Positions 23,187-33,629 of a stretch of 64,000 nucleotides of DNA are shown piece after piece. Source of the DNA: Scolanthus callimorphus. Its lineage: Eukaryota > Cnidaria > Anthozoa > Actiniaria > Edwardsiidae. Under the pieces are notes generated by a model, which was not told the DNA's origin, ran no database searches, and saw only the letters and a program-made list of their open reading frames with translations. A program made the position numbers and the translations under genes. The stretch lies in contig CM066916.1 in NCBI GenBank assembly GCA_033964015.1, forward strand, positions 18,352,405 to 18,416,404, read 5' to 3'. The number at the start of each line of letters is the position of its first letter. The first letter of the stretch is position 1.

Positions 23187-24703
23187 CAGAAGCTGATAAG
23201 TAGGAGCGTGCATCCCCTAATGGGTGGTTCTCATATGTGTTTTATAGCTTGTGCTATTTTTAGATTTTCGCGCGAAAAATCAACCAATCAGAGAGAAGTA
23301 AACAAATTACGTCATACATGCAGCAGGCGCACGAAATACGAAATCTTCCTCTGACACGACAAGAACGGCTTTTACTTTATCCCTTTGCCAAAATGAAGCA
23401 AATATTTTTACTAGTCTAGTGATTTAGATCCAGTGTGCAAAAATAGCAAAGCACACGATGAAGTGTCAACTAGCAGGCGTACAATATCCACGAAGTGTTA
23501 AAAATTGTTCTGATTGTTGCGAGCAGCAAATAGGCAAATAAAAAGACCAAAGCAGTAGGCTACAAGAGGAACATCGACAACTTTATCAGCTAACTTTTGC
23601 CCTCAGACTGACTGGTTGTGAAGCAGATGCCATCCTCGATTGCCATGTATTCCATGAAATCAAAGCAGTGCTCCGTTGGCCGACAATTTTAGAAAACGCT
23701 CGCTGTTTCCTGTCGATTCGCAGAGTGCCATCATGCAGTGCCTACACCTTTCGCACTGGTGTAGTAGTAACACTTTATTACCATTCATTTTGTTTTCAAA
23801 TAGTTTATAGAATGTAGACAATAAACTTCTTCGTTTATAAAGTATTTTTAATAAACGCCTGATCAACTCTTTCAAGTCGTGCTTCATTCAAGCAGTTCAA
23901 GTACAAGTTCAACGCTACTACTCCAGTTCTCGCAAACAAAAAACAATTTTGACAAATTTCGTGCATCAAAAAAATAATTTCACACAAAGGAAAAAAAAAA
24001 GAAAAGAAACTAAAAAAAGTCCATGTCGACTTAGGAATTGAAAAAGTACATAGTCCCGGCTTACCGAGTTGTATGTGTTCAGTTTCTTTGGACTCCTTGT
24101 AAAGTTTTTAACAAACTTTCATTCTTGCCTTCCTGCTTGTATCGTTTGTATAGTAGCGAACTTCATCTCATTGTCCGTGTATCAAATTAGAAATCAAATC
24201 ATCCACATAGTCCTGGTACTTCGTTGTAAATCCTTTATACTTCCCTAATCCATACGTGGCCACCAAATTCATCAGCTTTAGTGCATAAATTTATAGTCCT
24301 TCATGAACTTTTTGCTGTGCGAGAACCGTGTCGAGAAGAAGCGAGGCCGCGGTTCTTTTCTGCTTTCCCTTAGTCGTTTAGATCGTTTTCAAGTAATTTT
24401 TCTTGATGTCTGAAGCCATCTGTTATCTGTTTTAGTTTACTCAACTTGTACAGTCAGAAACCATGCAAAGAGATAACATTTTCACCCGGTTTTCCATCTC
24501 GACAAGAGCTGCAAGTAAAAATAGATTTAGCCACTGGCTAAAAGCTTAAAAGCAGAGCTCTGACGCGTGACGTCACTATGTAAGGAAGAATTCTGATTGG
24601 CTAAGTTTTCCCGCGCAATTGATTCTAAAAATAGCTCAAGCTATAAAACACATGTGAGACCCACCCAATACGTGGGATGCACGCTCCTACTTATGAGCTT
24701 CTG
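23187..24703. mobile_element. non-autonomous TIR DNA transposon, 7-bp target duplication
   Basis: Termini CAGAAGCTGATAAGTAGGAG and the inverse CTCCTACTTATGAGCTTCTG extend into inverted repeats of about 75 bp (out to TCTAAAAATAGC). CTGAGGT is present at 23180-23186 and again at 24704-24710. Removing the element restores 'ttgtctgaggttcatccc', the intact satellite sequence at 23048-23065. The interior (1.5 kb) has no transposase-like frame. Terminal CA...TG and a 7-8 bp duplication would fit hAT or P-like superfamilies; not decided. Confidence 0.8.
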
Positions 24704-24807
24704 CTGAGGTTCATCCCTTCCCGAGATATATCAGTTTCCCTGTGATGACGTCATCGATGACGTCATACCACGTGACCATGCAGCTGCATCCCCTTTGCCT
24801 CTTAGAT

Positions 24808-24947
24808 TTTGTGAGATTGACTGAGGCAGAACTACCCTGGCTTCGACATGTTTATTCTTTTCTGATCGATTAATTAGGATTACAATTTATGACGTGATAA
24901 TTAGAGTTAATTAGTGTTCAGACTGAAAGATTCCAAATTTCATAACA
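24808..24947 (-). repeat. 3' LTR of BEL/Pao 1
   Basis: Left-hand copy in the window, downstream LTR of a minus-strand element. On the minus strand it begins TGTTATGAAATTTGG and ends CTCACAAA. It is unusually short for an LTR but has a matching partner. Confidence 0.9.
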
Positions 24948-25044
24948 TCCTCCGGGGCCAGCAATGTTCATTATTTGAGTTCATGTATCGAAAAATAGTT
25001 GTAAGAGTATATAAAAAAGTGTTCTCATTCTTAAGTGGTATAGT

Positions 25045-25444
25045 TTACATGTCTTTTGAAAGTTCTGAAATTCTTCTTGTCGCCCTTGGAGCAACTAGTC
25101 TACTGGGGCGAGCTTTCGCTTTACTGGGAGGTTTTTCTTCCTTATCTTGTTTTGATGGCGCGATGTCTCCGCTGACCGCTACTTCTTCATCTGATACTTC
25201 TAATGGGTACAGCTTTTCGATTGGTCTTGTCAATTGTGTTATATCTTTCCCGTTACTAACACGTAAAGTGACTGCTCGCACCATTCCATCTAAACCAGGA
25301 TGAAGTTTTGTGACCACTCCTAGTCTCCATCTATTACGTGGAAGATCTTCATGTATCAGTACCACATCTCCTTGCTTTACTGTGCTTTCTTTGCGATATT
25401 TGTTCTTCAGATGAGTGTGGTGCTCTCGAAGATTTGTTAGATAT
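25045..25444 (-). pseudogene. BEL/Pao 1 integrase C-terminal domain (DUF5641-like)
   Basis: The C-terminal piece of the BEL/Pao polyprotein, in a different frame from the integrase core. It contains LTNLREHHTHLKNKYRK (25440-25390), then VLIHEDLPRNRWRLGVVTKL, and ends in a charged tail (KPPSKAKARPSRLVAPRATR). PR.RW.LG is the signature of the DNA-binding tail of BEL integrases. The break with the upstream core lies near 25450. Confidence 0.85.
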
Positions 25445-28207
25445 TCATTCTTCCATCTTGTCCAAATGATTTTGTAGTTTCTGATGGTATTTTGCTCTCC
25501 GAGTCAGATCGTCTTTTGTTGAGTTTGTAGGTGCGTAATCTGGATCGCTGTTTTCATCTTTGCTATAGACGTCTGGTAGTGCTATCCATCTGTGACCGCA
25601 TAAGAAATCTGACGGTGTGAGTGGGAGTGCTTCTTTGTTGTCGGCATAGGGATAGGTTAATGGACGACAATTGAGGGTTGCTTCAACCTCGGCGAGGATT
25701 GTGGACAGTTCAATGAAATTTAATGACGTTTTCCCTAGGGTCTTCTTTAGGCAGCGTTTTACCAATCCAACTAGACGTTCATAAAACCCTCCCCACCAAG
25801 GAGCTCTCTCTGCGATAAATTCCCAAATAATGCCTTTTTTCGAAAGGAATTGTTGTACAATAGTGTTTTTAAGTATTTCAATAAGTTCTTTGGAAGCTGC
25901 CTTGAAGGTTTTAGCGTTGTCTGTTACTATATGGCGTGGCACTCCTCGTCTTGCGATAAATCTCTTGAATGCTCTTATGAAGGCGGCTGCCGTTTGATCT
26001 TCTACTAATTCCAAGTGTACTGCTCTAGTTGTTGCGCATGTGAAGAGGCAAATGTACGACTTGGCTTGATTGTGTGCTTGATTTCGAATATACAGTGGAC
26101 CGGCATAGTCGATACCTGTTGCCTGGAACGTCAGAGATCCTTTAACTCTTGATGGGGGTAGAGGTGGTGTTGTTACTGAGCGAAGAGGGGGACCTTCCAC
26201 TCGCCTACATGTGACGCATCTAGAAATCACCTTTCTTATTGTCTGACGTCCTTTCGGTATCCAATGTGTTTGTCTGATTTGCGTGAGAGTGTCACCTACA
26301 CCGCCGTGCATAGTGTCTGTGTGCGCAGACTCGATCACTAGTTCTGTAAGATGGCTGTTTTGAGGAAGTAGTACAGGAAATTTTGCGTCAAACGTTAAGC
26401 TAGAATGTTGTAATTTTCCTCGACAACGAATAAGACCATCCTCGTCTAAATAAAGTTGCAATTGTTGGATGAGGGTCGGTGATTTGCCCTTAGTCTTGTT
26501 TTGTAGATGCGATAACTCCTGTCCGTAACTCTTGGCTTGAACGGCTTTGATGAGCAGTTTGCGTGACATGCTGATATCTTTGGCTGTGATAATGAGTGCG
26601 TCTTCTTTGCTTGTCTTTTTCCATTTGTCTACACTCTTCAAAATTAATGCTGTGATTCTGAGCGTTTTGTTCCATGTACTATATCGTGTTATGTCTACTA
26701 TATTCAGCATGTTGGGCTGGTTATTGTTGTTCACGGTGTTGACTGTTATTGGTTGGAATTCCTCTTCTTCTATAGTTTGCTCGAGTTGCCTCGAGGCCCA
26801 TTTGTCTTCGGGCTCTTTGATCCACGCAGGTCCGTTTTGCCAGATTGTGTTTCGAGCTATATGTAGTGCAGAGAGACCTCGTGTCAACAGATCGGCTGGA
26901 TTTTCTTTGCTTGGACAGTGGTGCCAAAGGCTTGGAGTTGTGATTTGTGTGATTTTATTTACTCTATTTTGTATGAATTGTGGGAGATGTCTTTTTGATG
27001 ACAGCCATGAGATCACTATCTGTGAATCACTCCACATGTTGACGTTCACGTTAGCGAGATTGAGGCTTTGTGTTAAGTATTCGCAGAGTTTTGCTCCTAA
27101 GAGAGCGGCTAATAGTTCCAACCTTGGTAGGGTTTGATTTTTGACGGGAGCTACTTTACTTTTGGCCATTAGGAAGATTGTTGAGGTCCTTTCTGTTGAT
27201 GATTTTCGTAAGTAAGCGACTGCACCATAAGCTAGAGTGCTACTATCACAAAAAATGTGAAGTTGATACTGTGATGTGTTGTCTAAATTGTATGACCTTG
27301 GTACGAAAATGGGAGTCAATTCTTTGATCTCGCTAAACCACTGTGCCCATCGTTCTCTGTGTTCCTTCGGTAGCTCCTCGTCCCAATCGATATCTAGTTT
27401 CCATATTTCTTGGAGCATGATTTTAGCTTTGACCGTAAAAGGCTCAAAAAATCCTAGAGGATCGAAAATTTGTGATGCAATACTGAGCACTCTTCGTTTT
27501 GTCGCTCTACTGGCGTTTAATTTTTCTGTTTCTTTGACTATTTTGTCTAGCGATAGGGATATTGTATCTGTATCGACATGCCATTCTAGACCGAGGACCT
27601 TCACTGTTCTTGACGCTCCTGTGCTGTCTTCTTGAATTTTGTTGTTCAGTTCGCTTGCGTTTGTTGTCCATTGTCGGAGGTTCATACCTGCTTCTAGTAA
27701 ATGGCTGCGTGCTGTTGTGTAATATTCTAAAGCTTTAGCCTCGGTGGGTGCACCAGTTACTACATTGTCCATATACATTGTGTGCATAAGGTCCTTTGCT
27801 ACCCAGTCATTCTTTTTGTTGAAGTGGTATTGTAAGGTTGCGTTGAGTAGGAAGGGTGATGGGGCTGCACCAAACAGGACACGACGAAATCGCAGCGTCT
27901 TCAAATTATCATTGCTTGCAGGATTGCAGATATTTCTTAACCAGAGGAATCGGGTTGCGTCTCTGTCTATAGGATCTATTTCAATTTGAAGGAATGCCTT
28001 TTCTATATCTGCAATGAGGCCGAAATTGTGGCGCCTGAAATTCAGTAGAATACGTGTTAAGTCTTGCATTAGGTTAGGTCCTGTGTGCAGGCAGTCGTTC
28101 AGGCTTAATGCTTTAGGAGACGCCCTTGCTGATGCATCGTAAACTATACGAGTTTTATTAGTAGTACTATCGGCCTTGAATACTGGAAAATGTGGGATGT
28201 AATGCAC
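25445..28207 (-). CDS. BEL/Pao 1 pol: RT, RNase H, integrase
   Basis: A 920-codon frame copying RNA into DNA and inserting it. Domains in order: RT with TRIVYDASA (about residue 20), ADIEKAFLQIEI (first Asp, about 65), FGAAPSPFLLNATL, and a YMDN box at 27764-27775 (about residue 145) where the usual second Asp is Asn. RNase H shows HIFCDSSTLAYGAVAYL and LPRLELLAALLGAKL, then MWSDSQIVISWL. The integrase zinc part is HTDTMHGG...CVTCRR. The DDE core has GIDYAGPLYI, IVTDNAKTFKA and GFYERLVGLVKR. It lacks its own N-terminal RT part, which lies in the next frame to the right, and its C-terminus (25045-25444). Single-base shifts join these pieces. Confidence 0.92.
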   Translation of the reverse strand: MHYIPHFPVFKADSTTNKTRIVYDASARASPKALSLNDCLHTGPNLMQDLTRILLNFRRHNFGLIADIEKAFLQIEIDPIDRDATRFLWLRNICNPASNDNLKTLRFRRVLFGAAPSPFLLNATLQYHFNKKNDWVAKDLMHTMYMDNVVTGAPTEAKALEYYTTARSHLLEAGMNLRQWTTNASELNNKIQEDSTGASRTVKVLGLEWHVDTDTISLSLDKIVKETEKLNASRATKRRVLSIASQIFDPLGFFEPFTVKAKIMLQEIWKLDIDWDEELPKEHRERWAQWFSEIKELTPIFVPRSYNLDNTSQYQLHIFCDSSTLAYGAVAYLRKSSTERTSTIFLMAKSKVAPVKNQTLPRLELLAALLGAKLCEYLTQSLNLANVNVNMWSDSQIVISWLSSKRHLPQFIQNRVNKITQITTPSLWHHCPSKENPADLLTRGLSALHIARNTIWQNGPAWIKEPEDKWASRQLEQTIEEEEFQPITVNTVNNNNQPNMLNIVDITRYSTWNKTLRITALILKSVDKWKKTSKEDALIITAKDISMSRKLLIKAVQAKSYGQELSHLQNKTKGKSPTLIQQLQLYLDEDGLIRCRGKLQHSSLTFDAKFPVLLPQNSHLTELVIESAHTDTMHGGVGDTLTQIRQTHWIPKGRQTIRKVISRCVTCRRVEGPPLRSVTTPPLPPSRVKGSLTFQATGIDYAGPLYIRNQAHNQAKSYICLFTCATTRAVHLELVEDQTAAAFIRAFKRFIARRGVPRHIVTDNAKTFKAASKELIEILKNTIVQQFLSKKGIIWEFIAERAPWWGGFYERLVGLVKRCLKKTLGKTSLNFIELSTILAEVEATLNCRPLTYPYADNKEALPLTPSDFLCGHRWIALPDVYSKDENSDPDYAPTNSTKDDLTRRAKYHQKLQNHLDKMEE

Positions 28208-29265
28208 AAGCCCTAGATGTGTTTTATGATCTACAACCTCTTCTATAAATCCTGAGGCGATCTGTTCTTCTAATTGTTCGTTGTACTTGGTAACTAAATT
28301 TGGGTCTTTTTATTGAGACTGTGCAACAACTGTGTTAATCGTGTTCTGCTTAAATAGAAGTTAGTCGGCAAGTCGTCTTTGTTTTCTTTCCATGGGAGTC
28401 TGACACTATATCTTCCGCTTGACGGTTTGAATGAAATTGTTTCTTGAAATGACTTAATGACTATATTGTTTGTGTTTTCTTCAGGTATGTTGTTGATTTC
28501 CCAAAACTTGCTCAAAAGCTGACTAAGCTTATCATCTTCATTTGTCTTGCTAGTTTGAGCGTTTGTTACTTGACATAATGTGTTTTGTGCGCAATCTTCG
28601 ATATTGGGCGTTGGTCCCGATAGTAACCATCCGAATTTGCTTTGTATAGCCATCCATTTATCGTCGTATGATTTTCTTATGTTTCCGATAATAATTTGGT
28701 TGTAGTAGTCTATGCCTATAAGGATATCGACGTTATGTTCATCTGCCGCTTTGAATTTGTCTGCTAGATCGAGAACTTTGAATTCTGCGGGAACGTTAAC
28801 TTGTTGAAGTGTGACCGATAATGGGGGGCAGATGATTGGCGTTACGAGAGCTGTGATGATGATATCCTCCGAGAGTGAATGTAGCGTGAATGAGACGACA
28901 TCATAAGACTTTTGTTGGCTTTCGATAGTTCCGAATGTGGTTATGTTAAGCTTTTCATTGTGTGTGGATTGCAACTTGAGTTTGTCCTTGAATTGTTTCG
29001 TGATAAATGTTCTTTGGGAACCTGTATCTATCAAGATGCGTGATTGGCATGTACGTGAGGATCCGCTTGCTTTAGCCAGGGCAGTTTGCATAAGAGTGTT
29101 TGTGTTTGTTGAATTTGATACTAAATTGGTCATAACGGGAGTTTGCGGATCTTTAGGTGGGTTTGATTTTGATTGATCGTTTTGCTTAGACTCTCTTTTT
29201 CTTTGCTTTGTTGTGAAATTGCTTCGCAGAGAGATGTATGATGTTTTTGTTTGCAATGAAAGCAT
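28208..29265 (-). CDS. BEL/Pao 1 protease and RT N-terminus
   Basis: The minus frame 29265-28294 holds the aspartic protease: ILIDTGSQRTFI (DTGS active site, about residue 80) and a second conserved block LIGIDYYNQII. It then runs into the segment before RT, with SGRYSVRLPWKENKDDLP, the usual BEL protease-RT linker. The frame stops at 28294, while continuing RT sequence (ending with the KADSTTNKTRIVYDA region) resumes in the next frame, so a base is lost or gained near 28295-28310. The protease would cut Gag-Pol in particles. Confidence 0.88.
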
Positions 29266-30436
29266 CTTCCTCTAGATTGACACTTGCGTTTGCTATGTCC
29301 TGCCCTTGCGCAATTGAAACAGAGTCGTTTTTCTGCTAGTATGGCTCTCCTTTGGGCGACAGTTTTAATAGTATCACATTGGTCTGGACGATGCCTGCCA
29401 TCGCAATATACACATGGCCTTGGTTCATTTCTTTCGTTTCGCTGACTAGGGGGATTTGTGTTTCTTTGTGCGTTTGCTAATAGCGCGCTAGCTGTAGGTA
29501 AGGGGGTGTCTTCGATAGGTGGATCGTTTTCTACTTTTAAGTGCCCTTTTTCTCTCGTCTCTATTTCTTGACGGAGTGCTATTCTTAGCTCATTTAGCGA
29601 ACTATCTGCTGAGGAGTTAGCTCTAAATATTTGACAGCGCAGTTGTTCTGGTAGTTTCTTTAACAATATTGGTATTAGTAGACTTCCATAGCTGTATGTT
29701 TCAACCCCTAACGCTTCTAATGCGCGGATGCTGCTTTCACAATTGTCGTAAAATGCTTTTAACTCGTGTATTTCGCTTGATTTCGTTCTAATTTTCGACA
29801 GTGCTTCCATATGAGCGTTAATTAGAATTTGCTTCCTTCCAAAACGATCCGTCAGCATTTGGATGGCTTTCTCGTAATTTAGTGACGAAATAGATAAGCC
29901 TGCAATAGCGCGTGCAGCTTCTCCTACAATCATTCCTTTTAGGTAGTTCATTTTATCCACGTTCGATAATGCCGTATTAGTGTGAATTGCATTGGAATAA
30001 CTGTCCCAAAATGTTAGCCATTCTAATGGGTTTCCATTACATTGTTGTAAACTGAGCTTTGGTAATTTAACATGGATTTTGGGCGCTGTTTGGCTTTCTT
30101 CTAATTGACTAATTTGGAACGAACTCACCGTGGGTTGCTCTTTCACTTCAATTAGTTCTTGAATTTTCAGGATTCGATGTTGTCTTGAAATGTGAGCGCT
30201 AAATCCGTTTGTTCATGTACATCTTCGTCACTTTCCATGGCGTCTATAATTTTCTGATCCATTTTTGTTACTTCATCTAGTCTCCTCGACAGTCGTCCCA
30301 CGATGGCTTTCAGTTCTGTCCGATCGATCTTGTCGGTTTCTGCCATAATCCTTTCCGCGCGCATTATGTCTGATGTGCAGTGTCCTTTGTAGGAGCTCCT
30401 GACAGCCTTTAAATGTGCGATCTCTGCCTTTGACAT
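29130..30436 (-). CDS. BEL/Pao 1 Gag
   Basis: Gag structural protein in two frames. ATG at 30436 opens MSKAEIAHLKAVRSSYKGHC, and the frame ends at 30167. The following frame (30146-29130) holds the capsid (LPKLSLQQCNGNPLEWLTFW, residues 28-47) and nucleocapsid zinc knuckles: CVYCDGRHRPDQC, CFNCARAGHSKRKC and CFHCKQKHHTSLC. The Gag_p-type capsid followed by three knuckles is typical of BEL elements. A single-base break lies at about 30150-30167, and the 3' end overlaps the protease frame by about 135 bp in a different phase. Confidence 0.88.
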
Positions 30437-30440
30437 TGTA

Positions 30441-30458
30441 GTTGGGTTTCGGCACCAA
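30441..30458 (-). other. primer binding site of BEL/Pao 1
   Basis: On the minus strand, directly after the 5' LTR, TTGGTGCCGAAACCCAAC fits a tRNA 3'-end complement (TGG then acceptor-stem sequence), where first-strand synthesis starts. The tRNA species was not identified. Confidence 0.7.
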
Positions 30459-30598
30459 TTTGTGAGATTGACTGAGGCAGAACTACCCTGGCTTCGACAT
30501 GTTTATTCTTTTCTGATCGATTGATTAGGATTACAATTTATGACGTGATAATTAGAGTTAATTAGTGTTCAGACTGAAAGATTCAATATTTCATAACA
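30459..30598 (-). repeat. 5' LTR of BEL/Pao 1
   Basis: Upstream LTR of the minus-strand element, begins TGTTATGAAATATTGAATC and ends CTCACAAA at 30459. It abuts the TAGAT duplication at 30599-30603 and the primer binding site at 30458. Confidence 0.9.
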
Positions 30599-30770
30599 TA
30601 GATAACTTCACCCAAGTTTGGTTGTCTGAGGTTCATCCCTTCCCGAGATATATCATTTTTCTCCTGTGATGACGTCATCGATGACGTCACATCACGTGAT
30701 CATGTTACAGCACCCCCTGGTAGCACAGAGAAAATATCCCAAGTTTGGTTGTCTTAGGATGTTCCCTTAA

Positions 30771-30835
30771 AGAGAAATAATAGCGGAGCTCCTTGCGGCG
30801 GCCGAAGGCCGCTGCAGAGCGGAGCACCATACCTA
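30771..30835 (+). repeat. AGCGGAGCTCC-family terminus with GC-rich hairpin
   Basis: AGCGGAGCTCC is followed by a stem GCGGC.CGAAG.GCCGC and then AGAGCGGAGCACCATACCTAAG. Nearly the same text starts the insertion at 55538. This is the opposite end type to the TAATATATAG terminus. The element it belongs to extends rightward, but its far end was not located. Confidence 0.6.
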
Positions 30836-30974
30836 AGAAAACAGCGTCAAAAAGCAGATAATCGCAAAATATCACTGATAACTGCAATTGGGTAGCCTCG
30901 GCAATTTGCTAGGGATCGATCCGATTTTTCGACGTCTCAGCAAGTCCCGGATGTGTACATGTCCGTGAAGGGAT

Positions 30975-31000
30975 ACGTCACAATAGCCCTATTGTGACGT
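30975..31000. repeat. short hairpin with CRE half-sites
   Basis: ACGTCACAATA and TATTGTGACGT form an 11-bp perfect inverted repeat around a 4-base loop. It could be a transcription-factor site pair or part of the neighbouring repeat. Confidence 0.4.
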
Positions 31001-31184
31001 CAAACATGCTCAACTAACGGGGGAGGGGCGCGTTGTCAAATTGGCAACCACAAAAAGACGACAGGGCTGCTGAGAAAAAAAAGTTTAGAACAACAGCCCC
31101 TATTCGGCCATGTTGTTCAGTTTCCCGTAGCGGCTGAAAAAAAAAAACAGCCTACAATAATTATTCAGAGGAGAAATACATGCC

Positions 31185-31361
31185 ATGGAATACAAGCATT
31201 TGACTCCTGAAATTATTCCAGTTTCGAAAACAAGCAAATTCCTGCTCGAATTGTCTTGTTTTGATGTTGATTGTGCTGTGAAGTGTGGGGAAGACATGTC
31301 GAAAGAGCTAGCGCGCGAGAGAAAACGCAAACGACCAGAAACCTATTTTCAAGTTTTCAAG
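31185..31361 (+). CDS. possible first exon of an unknown gene
   Basis: ATG at 31185 opens MEYKHLTPEIIPVSKTSKFL and stays open for 59 codons to a donor TTCAAG|GTAGGT at 31361/31362. A possible second exon at 31947-32008 continues in phase (KFPRCIPGCRGCFTKHFTYT, Cys-rich) and would end at a GC donor, CAG|GCAAGT. No family is recognised. If real, its next intron was hit by the TIR element and the Gypsy element. Downstream codons could not be linked. Confidence 0.35.
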
Positions 31362-32949
31362 GTAGGTTCTTGAATTTTGTAGCTAGTGTATAAAAGTGGC
31401 ATTTAGTAGCAATCTTTTTTTTATCTATCGCAAACTTTCATTCGAGTTTTTTTTTTGCGCTTTTCGCGCTACGCTAGTTTGAAATGAAAGCTGAATGAGA
31501 CGATATAACGGCCGCTCGGGAGATTTGTCGTTTTTACACGCTAAACTATCGTGTTAATTTTTTTAATCAGAATCCCGTATTTTCTAGCGATATAGTATTG
31601 CTGACAATGGCTCCCCTTCGGCGGGGAGACTCGGGAGAAAGTCATGTAATAAAGTGTCATGGCAGCCATGTTGTTGAGCTCGCGAGCTTTGGTCATCAAA
31701 AGGGCACAAATCAGTGCGAATTACTAAAAGGCACTCGCCATGCGGCTCCAATCTTCAGAGATAGATAATGGTACAATGATTCTTGAATTCTCGAATGTAA
31801 CTGAGCGATTTATTCTTAAAATTGAGACATTTTTTCGATTTCTCAATTTGGTTCGGCTACAACGAGTTTTTCCCGAGTTTTTTCACTTAAGATTGATTTA
31901 AGGAGGGCCAATTTATAAAACTCTTGTGTTTAATTTAATTTTGTAGAAATTCCCAAGATGTATTCCTGGCTGCAGGGGATGCTTCACAAAGCATTTCACA
32001 TATACCAGGCAAGTGGAGATCTATCTAGGAATAATTATTGCTCTCTCTATCGATTAGTTTATGGCATGCATGCTTCTCTGTCGACAGTACACAGAAGACA
32101 TGGACTTCAGATGTGGAAGTAAAGTGTAGATTTTGCTCACAGATACAATTCATAGTCCATATTTAAAATATCAATCAAGGGGATTCAACAAAGAGGATTT
32201 TTTACTTCGAATTGTCATTTACTTGAAGTTTTGACAGGCCCCTGAAATTGATTTTACAACATGGTATTGTATCAGACACTGCTATCCGGCAGGTCCAAAA
32301 TGCAGACTGAAAAATGCATACCGGAAAATGCATACCAGGTCTCTTCTCTCTGAAAACTCAAAAGAACAGTTTTATTTCATCGTGTGACGGAATGGCTAGT
32401 ACATAAAATATTACAACACTGTCAAACTGCGGCCAAAGGTAGAAATATGCAGTAAAATAATTTTGAACTGTCAGGATGCCGTTACTATGTAGATGGTTGT
32501 TTTATCTTTTACATCTCAAGGGAGTTTCATTTTCATCTCCGATCTTATACGCAAATTTCAGGAATTTTCCTGAAACGATTTGATACTTTTAGCGCTATAT
32601 TAGCTTACATTTGCCCTTCGCTAAGTAAGAGAAAATTACAACTACGATCAATATGTCTTAGGTGTCCTTTTGATACAAAATATCCATCGGGGATACAGCA
32701 GAGCTGTCAAAACATAAGCCGGCGACCGGGCTACTTTTTGCCGAATGTGAGAAAAGTTCGAACCACAGAATTTTGCTAAGTGCAGCCTGAAAGCTCACCT
32801 CATATCTAAAATAAAATAAAACTGGAATCCTTGAGTCTGAGTCAGAATTGGCTTGGCGAGGAAACTAAACATGTTGCTTTGAAGCTACGAAATTTGCATC
32901 ATGTCAGCCATCAGTTTTTCTTTGCAGCCTGCTAATCTTTATGAGCAGC

Positions 32950-33182
32950 TGTGAAGTTGTAAATTTGACACTATTTTAGTAAGTCCCTGAAGAGTGTATT
33001 CAAGGTCATAAAGTTGATGTGTAATAGGAACAGCATAGGACACGTGATCATATTGATGTATTAGGGCTTGGTCCCAAGATCAGATAGTATAGAAAGTTCG
33101 CTAGGTCCATGAGTATCAGTTATCGACTGTGTTTTAATAAACCAAGACTACTCCAAATCATTGTGAAAAAGTCAACGTAACA
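32950..33182 (+). repeat. 5' LTR of Gypsy element
   Basis: Begins TGTGAAGTTG and ends GTAACA. Contains an AATAAA signal near 33136, consistent with polyadenylation in R. Confidence 0.93.
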
Positions 33183-33184
33183 TT

Positions 33185-33202
33185 TCTGGGGGCTCAGACG
33201 GG
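33185..33202 (+). other. primer binding site of Gypsy element
   Basis: CTGGGGGCTCAGACGGG lies just inside the 5' LTR and resembles the tRNA-Pro complement used by several retroelements (TGGGGGCTC shared), with mismatches afterward. Confidence 0.6.
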
Positions 33203-33629
33203 AAAAGATCAAAGGAACATCAGGAAGGAGAGGCACTGGAAAGACGACGAGGCTTCCTCGGGAGCTGAAGAGGAGAACAAGTTGATGGTGCCGTGAGGAT
33301 GGGTCGCGTGATCTCGTGAAGTCATGCTGAATCGGGAATACGGGGAAACTTAGCATTCGTAAATGGAACAGAAGCAGTGAGAAACCGTGTCTAAAGTGAA
33401 TGGGTATCTGGTGCACAGCAACCGGTAGAAGAATTCCAGTTACTTTTGGTGGTTTATAGGCGAAATTGAGATTTATCTGTGAACTGTTTTGAACTGAGTT
33501 GAGTTAAAAGTTTGCGTGTTTAGGGTAGCTGATAACGAGTTGTTGACAAGTTTTAAAAGTTATCAGCCGCCTTTATTGTCCATTGTTTAAAAGTAAACTC
33601 ATACTCACGAAAAGCTGACCTGTATCGCT

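Larger units (their letters stand above)
24808..30598 (-). mobile_element. BEL/Pao LTR retrotransposon 1 (complete, frameshifted)
   Basis: A 5.8-kb element on the minus strand with 140-bp LTRs (24808-24947 and 30459-30598) that differ at about three positions. It is flanked by a 5-bp duplication TAGAT (24803-24807 and 30599-30603). Element order is gag, protease, RT, RNase H, integrase, as in BEL/Pao. Removing it rejoins 'cctcttagataacttcaccc', the uninterrupted satellite text at 23149-23168, so the empty site is known exactly. Several single-base frameshifts make the present sequence non-coding for a full polyprotein. Confidence 0.93.
22767..30770 (+). mobile_element. second AGCGGAGCTCC-family element, satellite array B, heavily interrupted
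   Basis: Starts TAATATATAGATTTAGCCAC within the fifth unit of array A. Its own array has a 127-bp period (palindromes start at 22968 and 23095, and further units resume after each insertion near 24745 and 30668). Unit text: 'cacccaagtttggttgtctgaggt...cccttcccgagatatatcattt'. It is split by the TIR transposon at 23187-24703 and the BEL/Pao element at 24808-30598. A last degenerate unit runs to about 30770. Confidence 0.6.

Noticed and set aside
26547..27137. 196-aa plus-strand frame
   Set aside because: Antisense to the BEL/Pao 1 RT/RNase H coding region, hydrophobic by composition only.
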